From Epiperipatus broadwayi (taxonomy: Eukaryota > Onychophora > Udeonychophora > Euonychophora > Peripatidae), in the NCBI GenBank assembly GCA_028023455.1, contig JAQFVV010000020.1, forward strand, positions 7,111,092-7,175,091: a DNA stretch of 64,000 bases. Reading direction: 5' to 3'. The notes beneath the pieces are model-generated. The model saw nothing but the letters and a program-made list of their open reading frames with translations. It was not told where the DNA came from and did not search any database. Shown here piece after piece: positions 1 to 11,089 of the stretch. The first letter of the stretch is position 1. The number at the start of each line of letters is the position of its first letter. The translations under genes and the position numbers were made by a program.

Positions 1-1590
1 ACCAAATACCTTTGACAGATCATGGATTACTATGCCTAAGTACAGCACTGGAATAGAAAAAAGAGATAGAGTCAGAAAATGAAGAGCAGATTAGCAGTGT
101 CCATGAGTCTGGTAGATTTTTAGGTCATCCTGAATAAGAGCATTGGTATCACTAATGACATAACTGGAGTGAAGTAAGTATTGATTCTTACATGGTTGAT
201 AAGGAAAGCCTACACTTAACCCTGGATCTTTCAAAAGGATAAACGATTTTAGAAACTCTGTCATGAAATAAAATATGGTATAAAATGAATTATGATGTGT
301 CTTGAAAAATAAAACAATAATAACAGTATAACCACGCAAATAATTAAACTAGGTTAAATCCTGAAGTATTACTAGCTTTCTAGAGAGTAAGAGTGATAAA
401 ATTTAATTATCATGTTTTGACACATACAAAATAAAAAAAAGATTTAAGCATATAGAAAAGTTCCAAAGAAGACCATGATGCCAGCCATGAATTGGTTAAA
501 TATCTGGTAGTGGCAGAAGACTGTAATACAGATTTGATTGAAGTAACAGCATCTGAAAAAAAATCTTGGTGCATAGTATTAATAGTGAACAATCAGAATG
601 ACTTCATTTTAACCAAGTTATTAAAAAAGCATGATGAGAAAGCAGTTTTGATTAGAGATGAAAAATAGTTAATCAAGTCAGCAAGAAGGAAAAGAAAGAT
701 TGAAGAACAATAAGAATAAAGTTAGTGTGTCTTGGGTTTTTTAAAAATATAAAACCACTTAAGATCATGGTATATTGGTGGCATTTTTTAGATGAATGAT
801 AGTTATATCATACGAGTTATGAGTCCAGATAATCATAAAATACAATGGAAAGTGTGCCACACACTTATGAAGAGTTATGTATTTTGTATAGCACCAAAAG
901 GAATCTGCTGGGTCAAAATTAATCTGCTGAAAGCAGCAATTATAAATGAGAAATATTGTATATCTATTTAGTTAATAATTTTTTTTTAGTTATGTATGGA
1001 CTTATTAATTATAGTTAATCCTGTTTTGCATCCATATGTTGAAATCATAATTCTATTATATCTAGTTCATACATGAGAAGCATTTTGAAATAACTGGAAA
1101 TTAGTGATGTATGATTTTTCAGCAAAACTTTTTTGTCCCATGATGAAAGTTATATTCAGTCAATGACAGAATTTAAATAAAGAATACAGTAATAAAAAAG
1201 ATAACCGACAGTAGAAAAGATGCCTAACTATAGAATAGATGACAAAAAATGATCCAGAATATGTTAGGATCCAAACTCTATGACTTTTCAATTTTAATCA
1301 GAGGATTATGTAACAGAATGAACAGGATCTATCATGAAAGGTCATACATTAATAACTGAATGTTAAACTAATATGATATGAATGAGAATTCCCTTATTTA
1401 AAAACCTATCAAAATAAATACACGAGAGAATAAAACCTACAATCATATTTGAAAATTGCATGTGTTATATTTGGGAGGACAGCAAAAATGACTAATTAAT
1501 GCATATACAGATACTTTATTGATTTCTGATGTGAGATGTTAAAGTAAAAGAATTTGTAATTGTTGAATTTCGAAAATCTTACACTTTTCA

Positions 1591-1650
1591 GCAAAAAAAC
1601 TTTTATTAATTACAGTTTCAATTGTACCATGCAGTCTTCATCAGATCTTA
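1591..1650 (-). repeat. Degenerate hammerhead/PLE-terminus-like relic
   Basis: On the minus strand CTGATGA (1638-1644) is followed by GAAAC (1615-1619), the two invariant strands of a hammerhead core, spaced about as in the better copies at 15.27, 31.8 and 57.27 kb. Stem II and stem III do not form convincingly, so this is at best an eroded copy. It could also be chance in A+T-rich DNA. Confidence 0.25.
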
Positions 1651-3462
1651 TTCTCTTCTTTTAACCTTCTCTATCCTTCATTTTACTCTAGTAATTTCAC
1701 TTTGTAATTGTGTAGAATAAATGAGAAGAACCAAAAGTTAATATTAGAAATAAAGAATATTCTCAATTATTAGATAGAATTTTATCCTTCAAGCATAAAT
1801 GTTATCATTCAAAATATAACAAAAGCATCCATTTAAGTAATTAGTACAGTAACTATTAGTTTATTAGTATATATGCACTTAATGATGTCATAAGATGAGA
1901 AACTATTTAAGTAAGGTTTAAAACATTAGAGGACTATTGATATAGTTGCACATTAAATTCATGCAGATAGGTTTGACAATAGGCTTAGTGGTCTGAAAAA
2001 TTTTATTTCTTAACAAGAACAGCCTAGTAATACATATAAAAATGAAGTTATATTGTACAATGGCATTATGGGACAATTCAAAATACATTATTTTAGCCCC
2101 TCAATGAACTTGTACTAGCTGTAGCTGATCTGATCTTATAAAATGTTGTCTTTAGTTTTATGAACCTGCCAGCTTTTCTCTTCTAGTGTGACTAATTGAA
2201 TATATAAGACCTAAATGCATCTTAACATGAAGATGTAATAAGATTGCAATGTTTTCAAAAGAAATAACTTATCAGCATAAAGAGATTTCATCAAAGTATG
2301 TATATAGTAGAAGAAATTTGAACAGTCCAGATTCTGCAAGCCACAAGTTTGCACTCCTTTATAAGATTCAAAGTTTATATACAAGTCTGTGAAGTTCTAT
2401 TAGAATTTAAACTCCAAAATCTCTATAAAACATTTATAGTTACTTGTTTAACCCAGTTTACATTTTTGTGTTGTTGTTGTTGTTATCATCATCATTATCA
2501 CTATTATTTGTGCCATTTTATATTTTATTAAAATTCAAAATTATTGAAATAGCTATATTGCTTGAGCGTTCACAAGACGTTCAAGGGCTGGTAATGTCAG
2601 AACTGTATTCAACACAAGAACCTTTGATCCAGAGTTCAACACTTTTCCACTGCACTAACTCACAGAGCAGGTGTTTAGTGTCTATTAATATTTAAAGTCC
2701 AATACAGTATTTCTCTCCTTCTCTCAATATGTATTTATAATTAGTGGAACTAGGAGCTCCATTTCATTTTTAGGATAGACGAATGGCGAAATTTGAGTTG
2801 TTATTGTTTATTTATGCATATTAATAATAAAAAAAATCATGTGTTGGTATAGTCTATTCCTTTTAAAAAGTTTCAAGTAAATTTTTAAGCTGATGTCTCT
2901 CATAATAGAAATAAGATATACAGTACATATATGTTGATTTTAAAATTATTACTTCAGAAATAAACGAACTAGGTTATCATTTGATTTACGAAATGCAAAT
3001 GCTTATTTTGTTAATGTTTACAATTTCGCGCCATTTATTTTCACTTTTATACAGTATTTAAGTTAATAAGGTAGTGAGATTTGTGTAACAATCGGATTCG
3101 AAATTCTTTTATAGTTTTAAATTGTAAGATAATAGCAGCTTGAATTATATAAATTGGTAATGTGATAGTCATGGAATTACTTCTAGAATGATCGAAAGAA
3201 AGACTATAATAATTTAGCTTTTCCAAGAAGTATGATTGAAGAGTGATTTCTTTGACTCGAATTATAACTTCATTATTCCTCTTTAATACAGAAGAATTTA
3301 CTTATGTATTTATTCGCTCTATTTCCCTATTTATATCAAATACTTCTTGAACTGTTACAATATAGATTTATTTTCTGCCTGCCTTTGCAAATAAACTTTG
3401 ATAGTATAAGACAATAAATTTAACTATAGATGACACTTAAAAATTCATTTCCTTTATAGATA

Positions 3463-3487
3463 GGTAGGTTGATAGATAGATAGATAA
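3463..3487. repeat. GATA microsatellite
   Basis: An interrupted run of GATA/GGTA units (GATAGGTAGGTTGATAGATA and onward). It is an ordinary simple repeat. Confidence 0.85.
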
Positions 3488-4164
3488 CTTTCCAATGACC
3501 ACGATAAGAAAAAATTAATAATCATTTCGAGAAGAAAACTGAAAAGCAATGCGTTCATCAGTTTTTCAATTACTAATTATTGTTTTATATTCAGTTAAAA
3601 ATAATTTGATACCTAATTATGAATTAATATTTTATAATAAGTTGGGATATGTATTAGTTTGTTTTAAAAAGTCCTATACTTAATTCAGATTGTGTTTGAA
3701 TCCATGTTAGGACTTTGGAGGCTTATATGTTATCATTTTACCATAAAGGTCTTCTTAAATATATATGAAAGAGTAAGAAAGATTTTCCAAAACATTTATA
3801 TTAGTATACTTTTAAATTTACAAACTAAAACTTAATTTTACTAAATACATTTTATATTTTTTTATTAATTATTAGTAATGCTTCCATTTTTTTTTTTCAA
3901 ATCTTTATTTTATTAGCGAGTTTTCTTCTCATCTTTCAAAACGCTAGGAGCAAACTTACTTTTTTAAAAAATAATCCAAACCACTCTTTGATTCAAGAAC
4001 TATTTCACATTTTTCACTAAAGAGCTGTTATTCTTACAAAAACTGACAAAGATTTTCCCAACCTGTCATGAACAGAAATTTTCTGCAAAGATTTCTAATA
4101 AAAATGTTTTAAGACTTCTTTATACTTGCTTTTATTAATAAAAACCTGCATAAAAGAATGAATC

Positions 4165-4415
4165 ATTAATATATATATTCATATTGTTGTAAACATCAAG
4201 ATGCTAAAATTCTCCGAGCATAAATAGAGTAGTCAGTCAATCAAGGGCTATAATCAAGTGATGAGACTTTGATTACTGTCATTCATCAATGATAGTTTGT
4301 CATTACTTGCCATCTTTTAACATATTTTATTTTAGCATCTTGATGTTTACAACAATATGAATATATATATTAATACTTGATTATAGCCCTTGATTGACTG
4401 ACTACTTATGCTCGG
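4165..4415. repeat. Phase-shifted inverted repeat (X-Y ... X'-Y')
   Basis: Block X (4165-4210) has an exact reverse complement X' at 4329-4374. Block Y (4211-4259), directly abutting X, has a reverse complement Y' at 4375-4415, directly abutting X', apart from a 7-8 nt gap. The order is X Y spacer X' Y', not the X Y ... Y' X' of a simple palindrome. The inverted copy therefore reads Y-X: it is a circular permutation of the first copy. No coding sequence is involved. The 69-nt spacer shows nothing recognisable. Confidence 0.9.
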
Positions 4416-4782
4416 AAATTTTTTTTTAAAATAAATACCTTTCTCGATGCTTTTTATTGCTTTATTTTATTTACATGTACCCCCCCCCCCAACGAAAAAT
4501 GGTACAGAAATAACATCTTAACTTACTACGTCTGCTATCTGTATTTCAGATTCATGTTAAGTGAAACTCTTGGTGTTTTTCTTCAGGTTACTTGAATATA
4601 AATAATTCACAAAATTAGTTGGTCAGTTTTAGCTAGAATGTAAAACTAGGATAAAAATTTTACTCCAACTCTCTTTTAATAATTCCCTATAAAAACTATA
4701 GCCGCAAGCTTTATTCTGCAGCGGGTTAATTATTAGAAATGCCATTTATAAGTTCTTTTTTCTTAAATGCTTCCAGTAAAAC

Positions 4783-4842
4783 TTCTTATTTTTCTTTATA
4801 TCATTTCAACAATTCTTATTTTTCTTTATATCATTTCAACAA
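4783..4842. repeat. 30-bp tandem duplication
   Basis: Two adjacent identical 30-bp pyrimidine-rich units (4783-4812 and 4813-4842). This is probably a recent slippage or short tandem duplication. Confidence 0.9.
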
Positions 4843-5889
4843 ATTGTGATTTTGTTTTTTCACTGTAGCTAACTTCTAGCCATTGTAACATTTACTGTCT
4901 CTAATTTTGTACATATTTGTCAAATATATGTAGAAAGCCCTATGGCATCATCCTATTCAATTGCTTTCCTAGACATGATTCAGAATCTTCTACACTCAAA
5001 TCATATATGGATATTTCTGAGTCATAAAATCAGGATTGTACTCAAGAAAAGTTTTGTATAGTTCCTATATCAATTCAGTTAATAATTTTGTAAATGGATA
5101 CAAGCAGTCAGACAGAAAAAGAACAAAGATTAAGGAAAACTGTTCAAACTTATTATCTGGTATTAGAAAGCCTATTGATTACTGCCTTCAACAATTGACC
5201 TTTTGTGAGAGGCTGTTTGAGGGGTCTTTGAATTTGTATTGAGGTACTTACTTAATATAAGAAACTTCTATTATACCAAACCTTATGAGGAAGTAGTGGT
5301 GATAGACAATAAATATAATAAAATAAAGAATCATAATAGAATCATTCTAAAAATAAACATTTTAAATATTTTTTATAATTATAATTTAATTGCTCATTTT
5401 GAAGTATTACTAAAACAGTTTTAATATTTTAAAATTTTCTGTTTTAATTATTGATAAATTTCAGTGAAAGCCTGTAGGGGTCCTATTTTGAGATAAATAT
5501 TTGATTTATGTTTGTAATTTTATATTTAATAATTACATAAAAAATCATATAATTCACATATAATTGTATTGTCAGCCACTGTCTCCAAAATTAATGCAAT
5601 GACTTCAAGTGATTTCTTTGCTAAAATTCATAACATTAGGTGTGATATTTAAAAATCATTTTAATAAAAAGTCAATAAATTTATTCATGGAAATATGTAT
5701 TATTATTTTTCTAAAAAACAAATTTATGTTCTAATGTCATGGAATAAATCAATAATAAAAAATTCAGAATTAATAAAAATATTACAACTAGAAATTAGAT
5801 AGTTATCTTATTTCTTAAAGTTTTCTAGTCATTTATTATTGTTTTAATATGTCCTCGACACCATAAAATATTCAATTCTTATACATTTT

Positions 5890-6031
5890 AATTCAATGTT
5901 TTCATTATCCTTCATTTACATACAATTTTGAATAATGTACAGTATGCCTCTCATCTGTTTGGAAAGCTCTGAAGGGGACTAGATTATTCAAAATTGTAAG
6001 CAAATGAAGGATAATAAAAAAACATTGAATT
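5890..6031. repeat. Inverted repeat, about 48-bp arms
   Basis: Arms 5890-5936 and 5983-6031 are reverse complements with a few mismatches, separated by 46 nt. The structure is MITE-like or a relic hairpin. No flanking duplication was identified. Confidence 0.75.
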
Positions 6032-6393
6032 CTAGGTTGCATTACATAAATAAAGTTTGATTATAATAAATTTCAGATTAATTGTTAATTTTTTAGTTAA
6101 TAAACTATGACATTTATTAAATTTTAAGTTTACCATAATATGCACTTACTGTTAATTAACTAGGTTAAGATGCGAAACTATGCATAATTGAAAACAGATG
6201 GCGTTACTTTACTCTCAAAATAGTATGGGATTTCCATTATCAATTTAGCTCTAAATAAATTTTATGCAAGATATTTAATAAATCATATTTAAATATATAT
6301 TGGTGCTGGAGGAAACTTCAACTTTTATGTTTTCTTAAACAAAAACAAATGACAATATGTAAAATGATACAATAAATATAAGTCCAAATTATT

Positions 6394-6490
6394 ATTATAA
6401 TTGTTTTTTCATTTGTCAAAGCATTGACCAGGAAGGGCCAGCTGCTTGGAAGGCAGTTATACTAACTGCCAGGCCACCAAAGCTTGACTT
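6394..6490 (-). mobile_element. tRNA-derived SINE, old copy
   Basis: Minus-strand head resembling a tRNA: GGTGGCCT...GCCTTCCAAGCAGC with an A-box-like and a decayed B-box-like segment. It is followed by the family tail (TTGACAAATG) and a poly(A) stretch seen as poly(T) at the left end. A likely 9-bp target-site duplication CAAATTATT lies at 6385-6393 and 6491-6499. It belongs to the same family as the copies at 29.9, 32.7 and 63.8 kb but is more diverged. SINEs of this kind are transcribed by RNA polymerase III and mobilised by a LINE. Confidence 0.75.
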
Positions 6491-6850
6491 CAAATTATTT
6501 TTATTGAAGTTTCAAAAAAAAACTATAAATAAAAAACAATGTTGAAAGAAATTCTATTTAGTTTTTTCTAAAGTATATGCCAAGATTTACTCATACTCTC
6601 ACAAATATCACAGGTCCAAACAGAAAGCATAGTCACATGTTTTAGATTAATCATTATTTCATCAATTTATTTACTGAAGTCTGTTTGAAATATTTTGGAA
6701 AGCCAAAGTATTATTTTTTATTGATTTTCCCACATCTAAACATTTAAGAAACTCATGAACATTTATTTTAATTTTAAAGCATCTTTTTATAGATTTTTAA
6801 AAAATCCAAACTTGGTGAATTTTATTGTTTCAATCATTTTTAAATTGTAG

Positions 6851-6872
6851 TATGTGATGTGATGTGATGTAT
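6851..6872 (-). repeat. LINE 3' microsatellite tail (CACAT units)
   Basis: In the LINE's sense orientation the element ends in repeated CACAT (TGTGA on the plus strand), about 70 bp beyond the ORF stop. Non-LTR elements of several clades end in such short tandem repeats instead of poly(A). This fixes the 3' end of the element at about 6851. Confidence 0.7.
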
Positions 6873-8312
6873 TTTTGGCTTCTCCTTAAACGAAGTCAAG
6901 AATATCTCAGCAATTATGCCCAGATAAACCTGTTAGCCATTTTATTCTCCATTCCCCACTCTTAAGTCTTCCCATATTCTGCCCCATCCCATTTCCACAA
7001 CATAATCTTTGTCAACTCTATGGCCTTTATATCTAAACCCCCCCTTATCTCTTCGCAAACCCAACATAAAAACTAATAACTCACTTTCTATATAGTCACT
7101 TTGTTCATGTCTATTCTCCCATAACTTCATTATCTGTACCCTTTCTGCTTTCAAGCATTTACATTCAATCAACAGGTGCCTAATATTTTCTATACCTTCC
7201 TTACACAATTTGCACACTAAATTATCCATGGTTTTCCATTTACATGTATATTCTCTTGTTGCTAAATATCCCATTCAAGCCTTAAATAATAAACTACTTT
7301 CCTTACTATTATCATAAATTAACTCGCATGCAATATTCCGTTTACTTCTATATATATTTAAACTCTTCTTACCCTCTATACTAGTTCTCCATCTCTCCAA
7401 CTCCCTATTTTTTATTAATGCTTCTATTCTTTTCTCCCATTCCTTACCACTATAACACTCAACAATCCTCCTAACACAATCATCCCATCTTTTATACAAG
7501 TATATTGATATAAATTCTTTATTCAAATCTTTCGCATACCACATTACCTTTCTCACCCATCTTGTTGCCTGCCCTTTACTCATAACCCAATTGAACACTA
7601 TTTTTGCTATTCTTTTACTATCCATAAACTGCAACCTACCAAACATTTTCATTTTACTTTTTGCATCTCTCATATAAAAACTTGACCATCCCATTTCTCC
7701 TTGAATTGCCTCCTTTTCTGTCCACATCTCTGTATCTAATGCATGTATTCCTACTTCCCTTTGTACTTTCTCTAAATAATCTAAAACTTTTATTAACCCA
7801 TAATGCATCATTACCATATATTAACCCTGCTACTGCAACTCCCTTCCATACTATTCTAGCTACATCATATTTATTATATGAAAATACTGTTAGTTTCTTT
7901 ACCAAACCCTTTCTTTTCTTTGCTTCATTTACCAAGTTTTTCTCCCATTCATCCAAGCAATTTTCCTGATTACATAAGATGATTCCCAAATACCTATATC
8001 CACCACACTTAACTTTATATCCCCCAATAAAAATTCTACATCTTCTCTTTCCCCAGTATTAACCATCATTATATTTGATTTTTCTTCACTAAATTTAATC
8101 CCCGTCTCTTTACCCACCCTTGCACATGTCCTCAACATAATTTCCATATCTTCTTTCTGCACACAAAAAGATACCATCTGCAAAAAAAAGACCTGACAAA
8201 ATATATACTCCCTTGCCACTTATTAATGGTAGTTCTACCTCTCTTCCTAGTCTTTTTATTGCTTTCTCCATTTCACTCAAAAACAACACAAACAAAATAG
8301 GTGACATAGGGC
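6851..8312 (-). pseudogene. Non-LTR retrotransposon (LINE) reverse transcriptase, 5'-truncated and broken
   Basis: The 3' half of a LINE ORF2. The RT fingers/palm part begins at CPMSPILF (8312-8290, the GxxQGxxxSP motif region). It runs through a degraded catalytic motif read as LFFADGIFL (normally F/Y-A-D-D), then the thumb and connection region (VARIVWKGVAVAGLIYG, EKVQREVG), and ends in a C-terminal CCHC-like zinc motif CKLCKEG...HLLIEC. Frames shift at about 7.93-8.2 kb and 7.65-7.8 kb. An in-frame TGA at 7275-7277 lies between LLFKA and MGYLATREY; a CGA-to-TGA transition would explain it. The endonuclease and 5' RT motifs are absent: the element stops where fold-back element 1 begins. Clade not assigned. 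Dead copy. Confidence 0.85.
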
Positions 8313-8314
8313 AG

Positions 8315-8515
8315 TAACAAACTCTCCATGCAATAGTGCCACCAAGTGCCAGCCTAAGTAATCAATAGATACAAGAAGGCTTGTGCATAAAATTCCTATC
8401 TAGTACCTAAGTGAGGTTCCTTGGATTTGAGAGCACTTAGAGGCACTAATGTGTGGAGAATTTGCTACTAACAGACTGTATAAGCATATGAAATGGTGAT
8501 CACATGATATTTTGA
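8315..8515 (+). mobile_element. Fold-back element copy 1 (FB1)
   Basis: Member of a family with copies at 15.1, 18.1 and 57.1 kb. Shared blocks are ACTCTCCATGCAATAGTGCC, the arm AGAAGGCTTGTGCATAAAAT and, at the right, the unique end resembling GATCACATGAT. The central hammerhead segment is deleted; only AGTGAGGTTCCTTGGAT remains of it. It abuts the truncated 5' side of the LINE, so it either inserted into the LINE or marks the truncation point. Confidence 0.7.
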
Positions 8516-8687
8516 TGGCAATTTTTTAATTCTTCATTTATTTCAAAAGTGAAAATATTTATTATTATAACATAAAAACATATATTTATTGACTTCATTT
8601 GAATATTTACTTACTTATTGTTAATATAAATCGTGCTATCACACTTACGACGTAAAGCTGTAACAACAAATAGAAAAATAAATTAAA

Positions 8688-8733
8688 TGGCTGAGCGCTT
8701 TCAAGAAGATGTGCTTCTCATAATCATAGCCAG
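8688..8733 (-). ncRNA. Hammerhead-shaped motif in PLE 3' UTR (variant A3-U8), copy a
   Basis: Read 5'-3' on the minus strand: stem I TGGCT; junction ATGATTA then T; stem II GAGAAG/CTTCTT; GAAA; a 2-bp stem III (AG-CG-CT, counting A15.1); C at position 17; stem I AGCCA. This is the type I hammerhead layout with CTGATGA replaced by ATGATTA, that is C3 to A and G8 to U. It lies about 60 nt after the PLE stop codon. Activity is unknown. Confidence 0.55.
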
Positions 8734-8796
8734 TTATGACTTGTTCTTTGAAATCATTATATAAATACAATATGCAAATTCTATGCAAATGAGTCC

Positions 8797-9462
8797 TTAA
8801 GACCATCTTTTTGAAATAGCAAAACCTGCTTCTTTACGTTTAATGGCAAAGTAGTCCTCTGCAATAAAGTAAGCCTCCTTTACCTTTCACTTAACATCAT
8901 GCCTCTCACTACAAACCATTTTTGCAGATGTGGGTTTGAACACATGTCCTGGTTCTTTTTGATGCTGAGCAAAAATTGAAGTCCATGTGACTTTATATCT
9001 ATACATATGTTGTGACATCCTAGTAGCTATGGTGGGTTTTGTTTCACCATAGTATGAAGCTTTGCACCCATTATGAGGTCATGCCACACTGTACATGGCC
9101 TGTGGGGTCTGATCAGAAGCTATAGTGTCTTTAGTGTTTGTTAATACACCTATTAGTTGATATAGGGGTATGAAAACTCAAACAAAATTCTGCAGAGAAA
9201 ATTCTATAGAATGTTTTATGCAAAAAGTGCACGTAGGGCAACAATAGCCAAGGCTTGTTGTCTTCAACTCTGTTTTTCCAAAATTATTAATAAACTGTCT
9301 AATCTTGCTATAAACTATACTGCACCTGTATCCTGATTTGATTAAGTTGTTAGTATAATTAATCATGTTAGACCTTCTGTCTGCCTCAAATTTGCACAAA
9401 TAGTAATTTATAAAAAGAAATGATGTCAACCCAGCAAATTTGTGAGTCCTAGGTGTGTATAA
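8797..9462 (-). pseudogene. Penelope-like element, RT C-terminus and GIY-YIG endonuclease relic
   Basis: The minus strand from about 9480 encodes a relic of the post-RT thumb/linker (KSGYRCSIVYSKIRQFINNF), a break, then a GIY-YIG-type region. That region reads NTKDTIASDQTPQAMYSV, then NGCKASYYGETKPTIATR, then HVFKPTSAKMVC, then KEAYFIAEDYFAIKRKE, and ends AISKRWS at 8797. In PLEs this C-terminal nuclease nicks the target for target-primed reverse transcription. In-frame stops and frameshifts are present (VA-stop-PHNG; DVK-stop-KVK). Wording and order match the 40-kb PLE, but sequence divergence marks a separate lineage. No RT core remains, so the copy is inactive. Confidence 0.8.
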
Positions 9463-9619
9463 ATCAGGACATGTGTTCAAACCCGCATCTGCAAAATTGG
9501 TTTGTACTGAGAGGCATGATGTTAAGTGAAAGGTAAAGGAGGCTTACTTTATTGCAGAGGACTCTTTCGCCATTAATCATAAAAAAGCACATTTTGCTAT
9601 TTCAAAAAGATGGCCTTAA
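9463..9619 (+). pseudogene. Penelope-like element, GIY-YIG C-terminal tail relic
   Basis: The plus strand reads HVFKPASAKLVCTERHDVK, stop, KVKEAYFIAEDSFAIN and ends AISKRWP, the mirror partner of the minus-strand tail at 8797-8953. It shares the same internal stop after HDVK, so both arms derive from one already-mutated parent or one duplication. The 3' UTR follows to about 9793. Confidence 0.8.
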
Positions 9620-9683
9620 GGACTCATTTGCATACAATTTGAATATTGTATTTATATAATGATTTCAAAGAACAAGTCATAAC

Positions 9684-9728
9684 TGGCTATGATCATGAGA
9701 AGTACATCTTCTTGAAAGCGCTCAGCCA
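9684..9728 (+). ncRNA. Hammerhead-shaped motif in PLE 3' UTR, copy b
   Basis: Plus-strand partner of the motif at 8688-8733: TGGCT / ATGATCA / T / GAGAAG...CTTCTT / GAAA / short stem III / C17 / AGCCA. The core-junction base equivalent to position 8 is C here (U in the other four copies), so the proposed A3-U8 pair is lost in this copy. Confidence 0.5.
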
Positions 9729-9799
9729 TTTAATTTATTTTTCTATTTGTTGTTACAGCTTTACATCGTAAGTGTGATAGCGTGATTTATATTATCATA

Positions 9800-10860
9800 T
9801 TTAGACAAACATAAAGTATAAATCTACAGGTTATTACTTACTTATTGTTAATGTTAGCATCATACTGATGTTTATCTGGATACCTGGAATCCATTTGTAT
9901 GTAGTAAGGTTATTTTCAAGCATTTCTGTAATATTCATTAAAGATTTCTCTACAACTTGAAAAGTGTCTGTCGGGTTTCAGTTTAAATATATGGTGTAAT
10001 GCTAAGGTATATATGAGTGAATCTAATATATATATATATATAGTGCCAGGTATTATCAAATGGCCTTGCACAAAGTATGTATTAAGCACAACAAATATAT
10101 AAATGTGCTATATTAATAATGGAAGTTAGGTCTGAGCATTAAAATACCCACACACACCAATTTAAAGTAATATGAAATTGACATACAAAATATTGTATAA
10201 TAAACTCCTGTGTTTTTCCTTTTTGTATATTTTTTTATGATATGTCATTATATGTAGTTGCTTTTTTATTTTCCAACATACTTGTATATTTTTTTTAATT
10301 ACTTTTCTAAAGATTGTAATTTTATTCCATAAGCAAATAATGTTAATTGCTTTTGCAAAAATCTGATCAAAAGCAAAATGTTTGATAATGCTATAATTAA
10401 AATGTTATCTTTTTTTTCTTTTTTTGTATATAAAGTAGAAATTCTTTTGAAAAATAAGATGGAAACCATTATGTCAAACTTAAAATGTAGAATTTAGTCG
10501 GAAAAATATAAAGGAATGTTTATAATCTAAGTGATAAGCTAAATTAAAAGGATTGGCTGATTCATTCTTCTCGAGGAATATCTGAATTGTTTCTTATGAG
10601 TGGGATTGATAGTGCTGTGGGATTGATTCTTTCTTGGGCAGTCATTCTGGGCAAGTCATTCACTACTTTGGCTCCAGAATTCTCCAAGCAACCAGCTACT
10701 TAGAGATTAATTTATGAACAAGACTAAGAAATCCATTATACAGTTCTTTTAAGAACTAATGATTTCTTAAAGATTTAATGAATCAGTCAAAATAGCAAAT
10801 GAACATTTGATAAAAATTATTATCATATACATACAGAGGAAAATATGAAGAAATCTATCA
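9800..10860. other. A+T-rich DNA, nothing recognised
   Basis: It contains a TA microsatellite near 10.03 kb and long T-runs. At 10.56-10.74 kb there is a slightly more G+C-rich unique stretch, but no ORF or repeat match inside the window. Confidence 0.5.
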
Positions 10861-10874
10861 GAGAGTCCAGTAAA

Positions 10875-11089
10875 ATGACCATGGGGTAGACAACCAGCCA
10901 GTGCACCACCCTTTCTCTGTCCCAAGCCACCAAAATGTGACCATGCCAGTTCCAGCCACCCACAATGATGAAAAATTCCACCTTGCCTATGCCTAAATAG
11001 ATGAAATCCTCACCGCACAGCCAGTTGACTTGAAGCCCACTCAGAGACCAGAAAAGAATGAAGACGCCAACATAAGTTTATTTTAAGAT
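10875..11089 (+). pseudogene. Exon-like coding relic, family unknown
   Basis: A sharply more G+C-rich island in A+T-rich DNA. One plus-strand frame reads NDHGVDNQPVHHPFSVPSHQ, then NVTMPVPATHNDEKFHLAYA, one in-frame TAA at 10997-10999, then IDEILTAQPVDLKPTQRPEK and NEDANISLF before a second TAA. Composition and residue mix (P, H, D, E, Q rich, few I/K/N runs) look coding, and TAA could derive from CAA (Q). No domain is recognised and no clear splice sites frame it. It may be a retroposed exon, part of an unrecognised element, or an old gene fragment. Confidence 0.35.

Larger units (their letters stand above)
1..6380. other. A+T-rich DNA without a recognisable gene
   Basis: About 6.4 kb in which neither strand shows a coding region I can support. 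Open frames here are short, low-complexity and lack family motifs. Local items are listed separately: a PLE-like relic near 1.6 kb, a GATA microsatellite near 3.47 kb, an inverted-repeat cluster at 4.17-4.42 kb, a run of ten C at about 4.48 kb, a 30-bp tandem duplication at 4.78 kb and an inverted repeat at 5.89-6.03 kb. A frame of 68 codons at 5036-5242 (+) is basic and cysteine-containing, but has no recognisable domain. Confidence 0.6.
8629..9793. repeat. Inverted pair of PLE 3' ends, arms about 330 bp
   Basis: Left arm 8629-8953 and right arm 9463-9793 are reverse complements, clearly homologous along their whole length with scattered substitutions. The 509-bp spacer belongs to the minus-strand PLE copy. 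Each arm contains the C-terminal end of the GIY-YIG domain, the stop, a short 3' UTR and the hammerhead-shaped motif, so the two PLE 3' ends face outwards. The plus-strand copy is 5'-truncated inside the GIY-YIG region. Confidence 0.9.

Noticed and set aside
7661-7969. 102-codon plus-strand frame
   Set aside because: It is antisense to the LINE ORF2, whose minus-strand reading has RT-type motifs.
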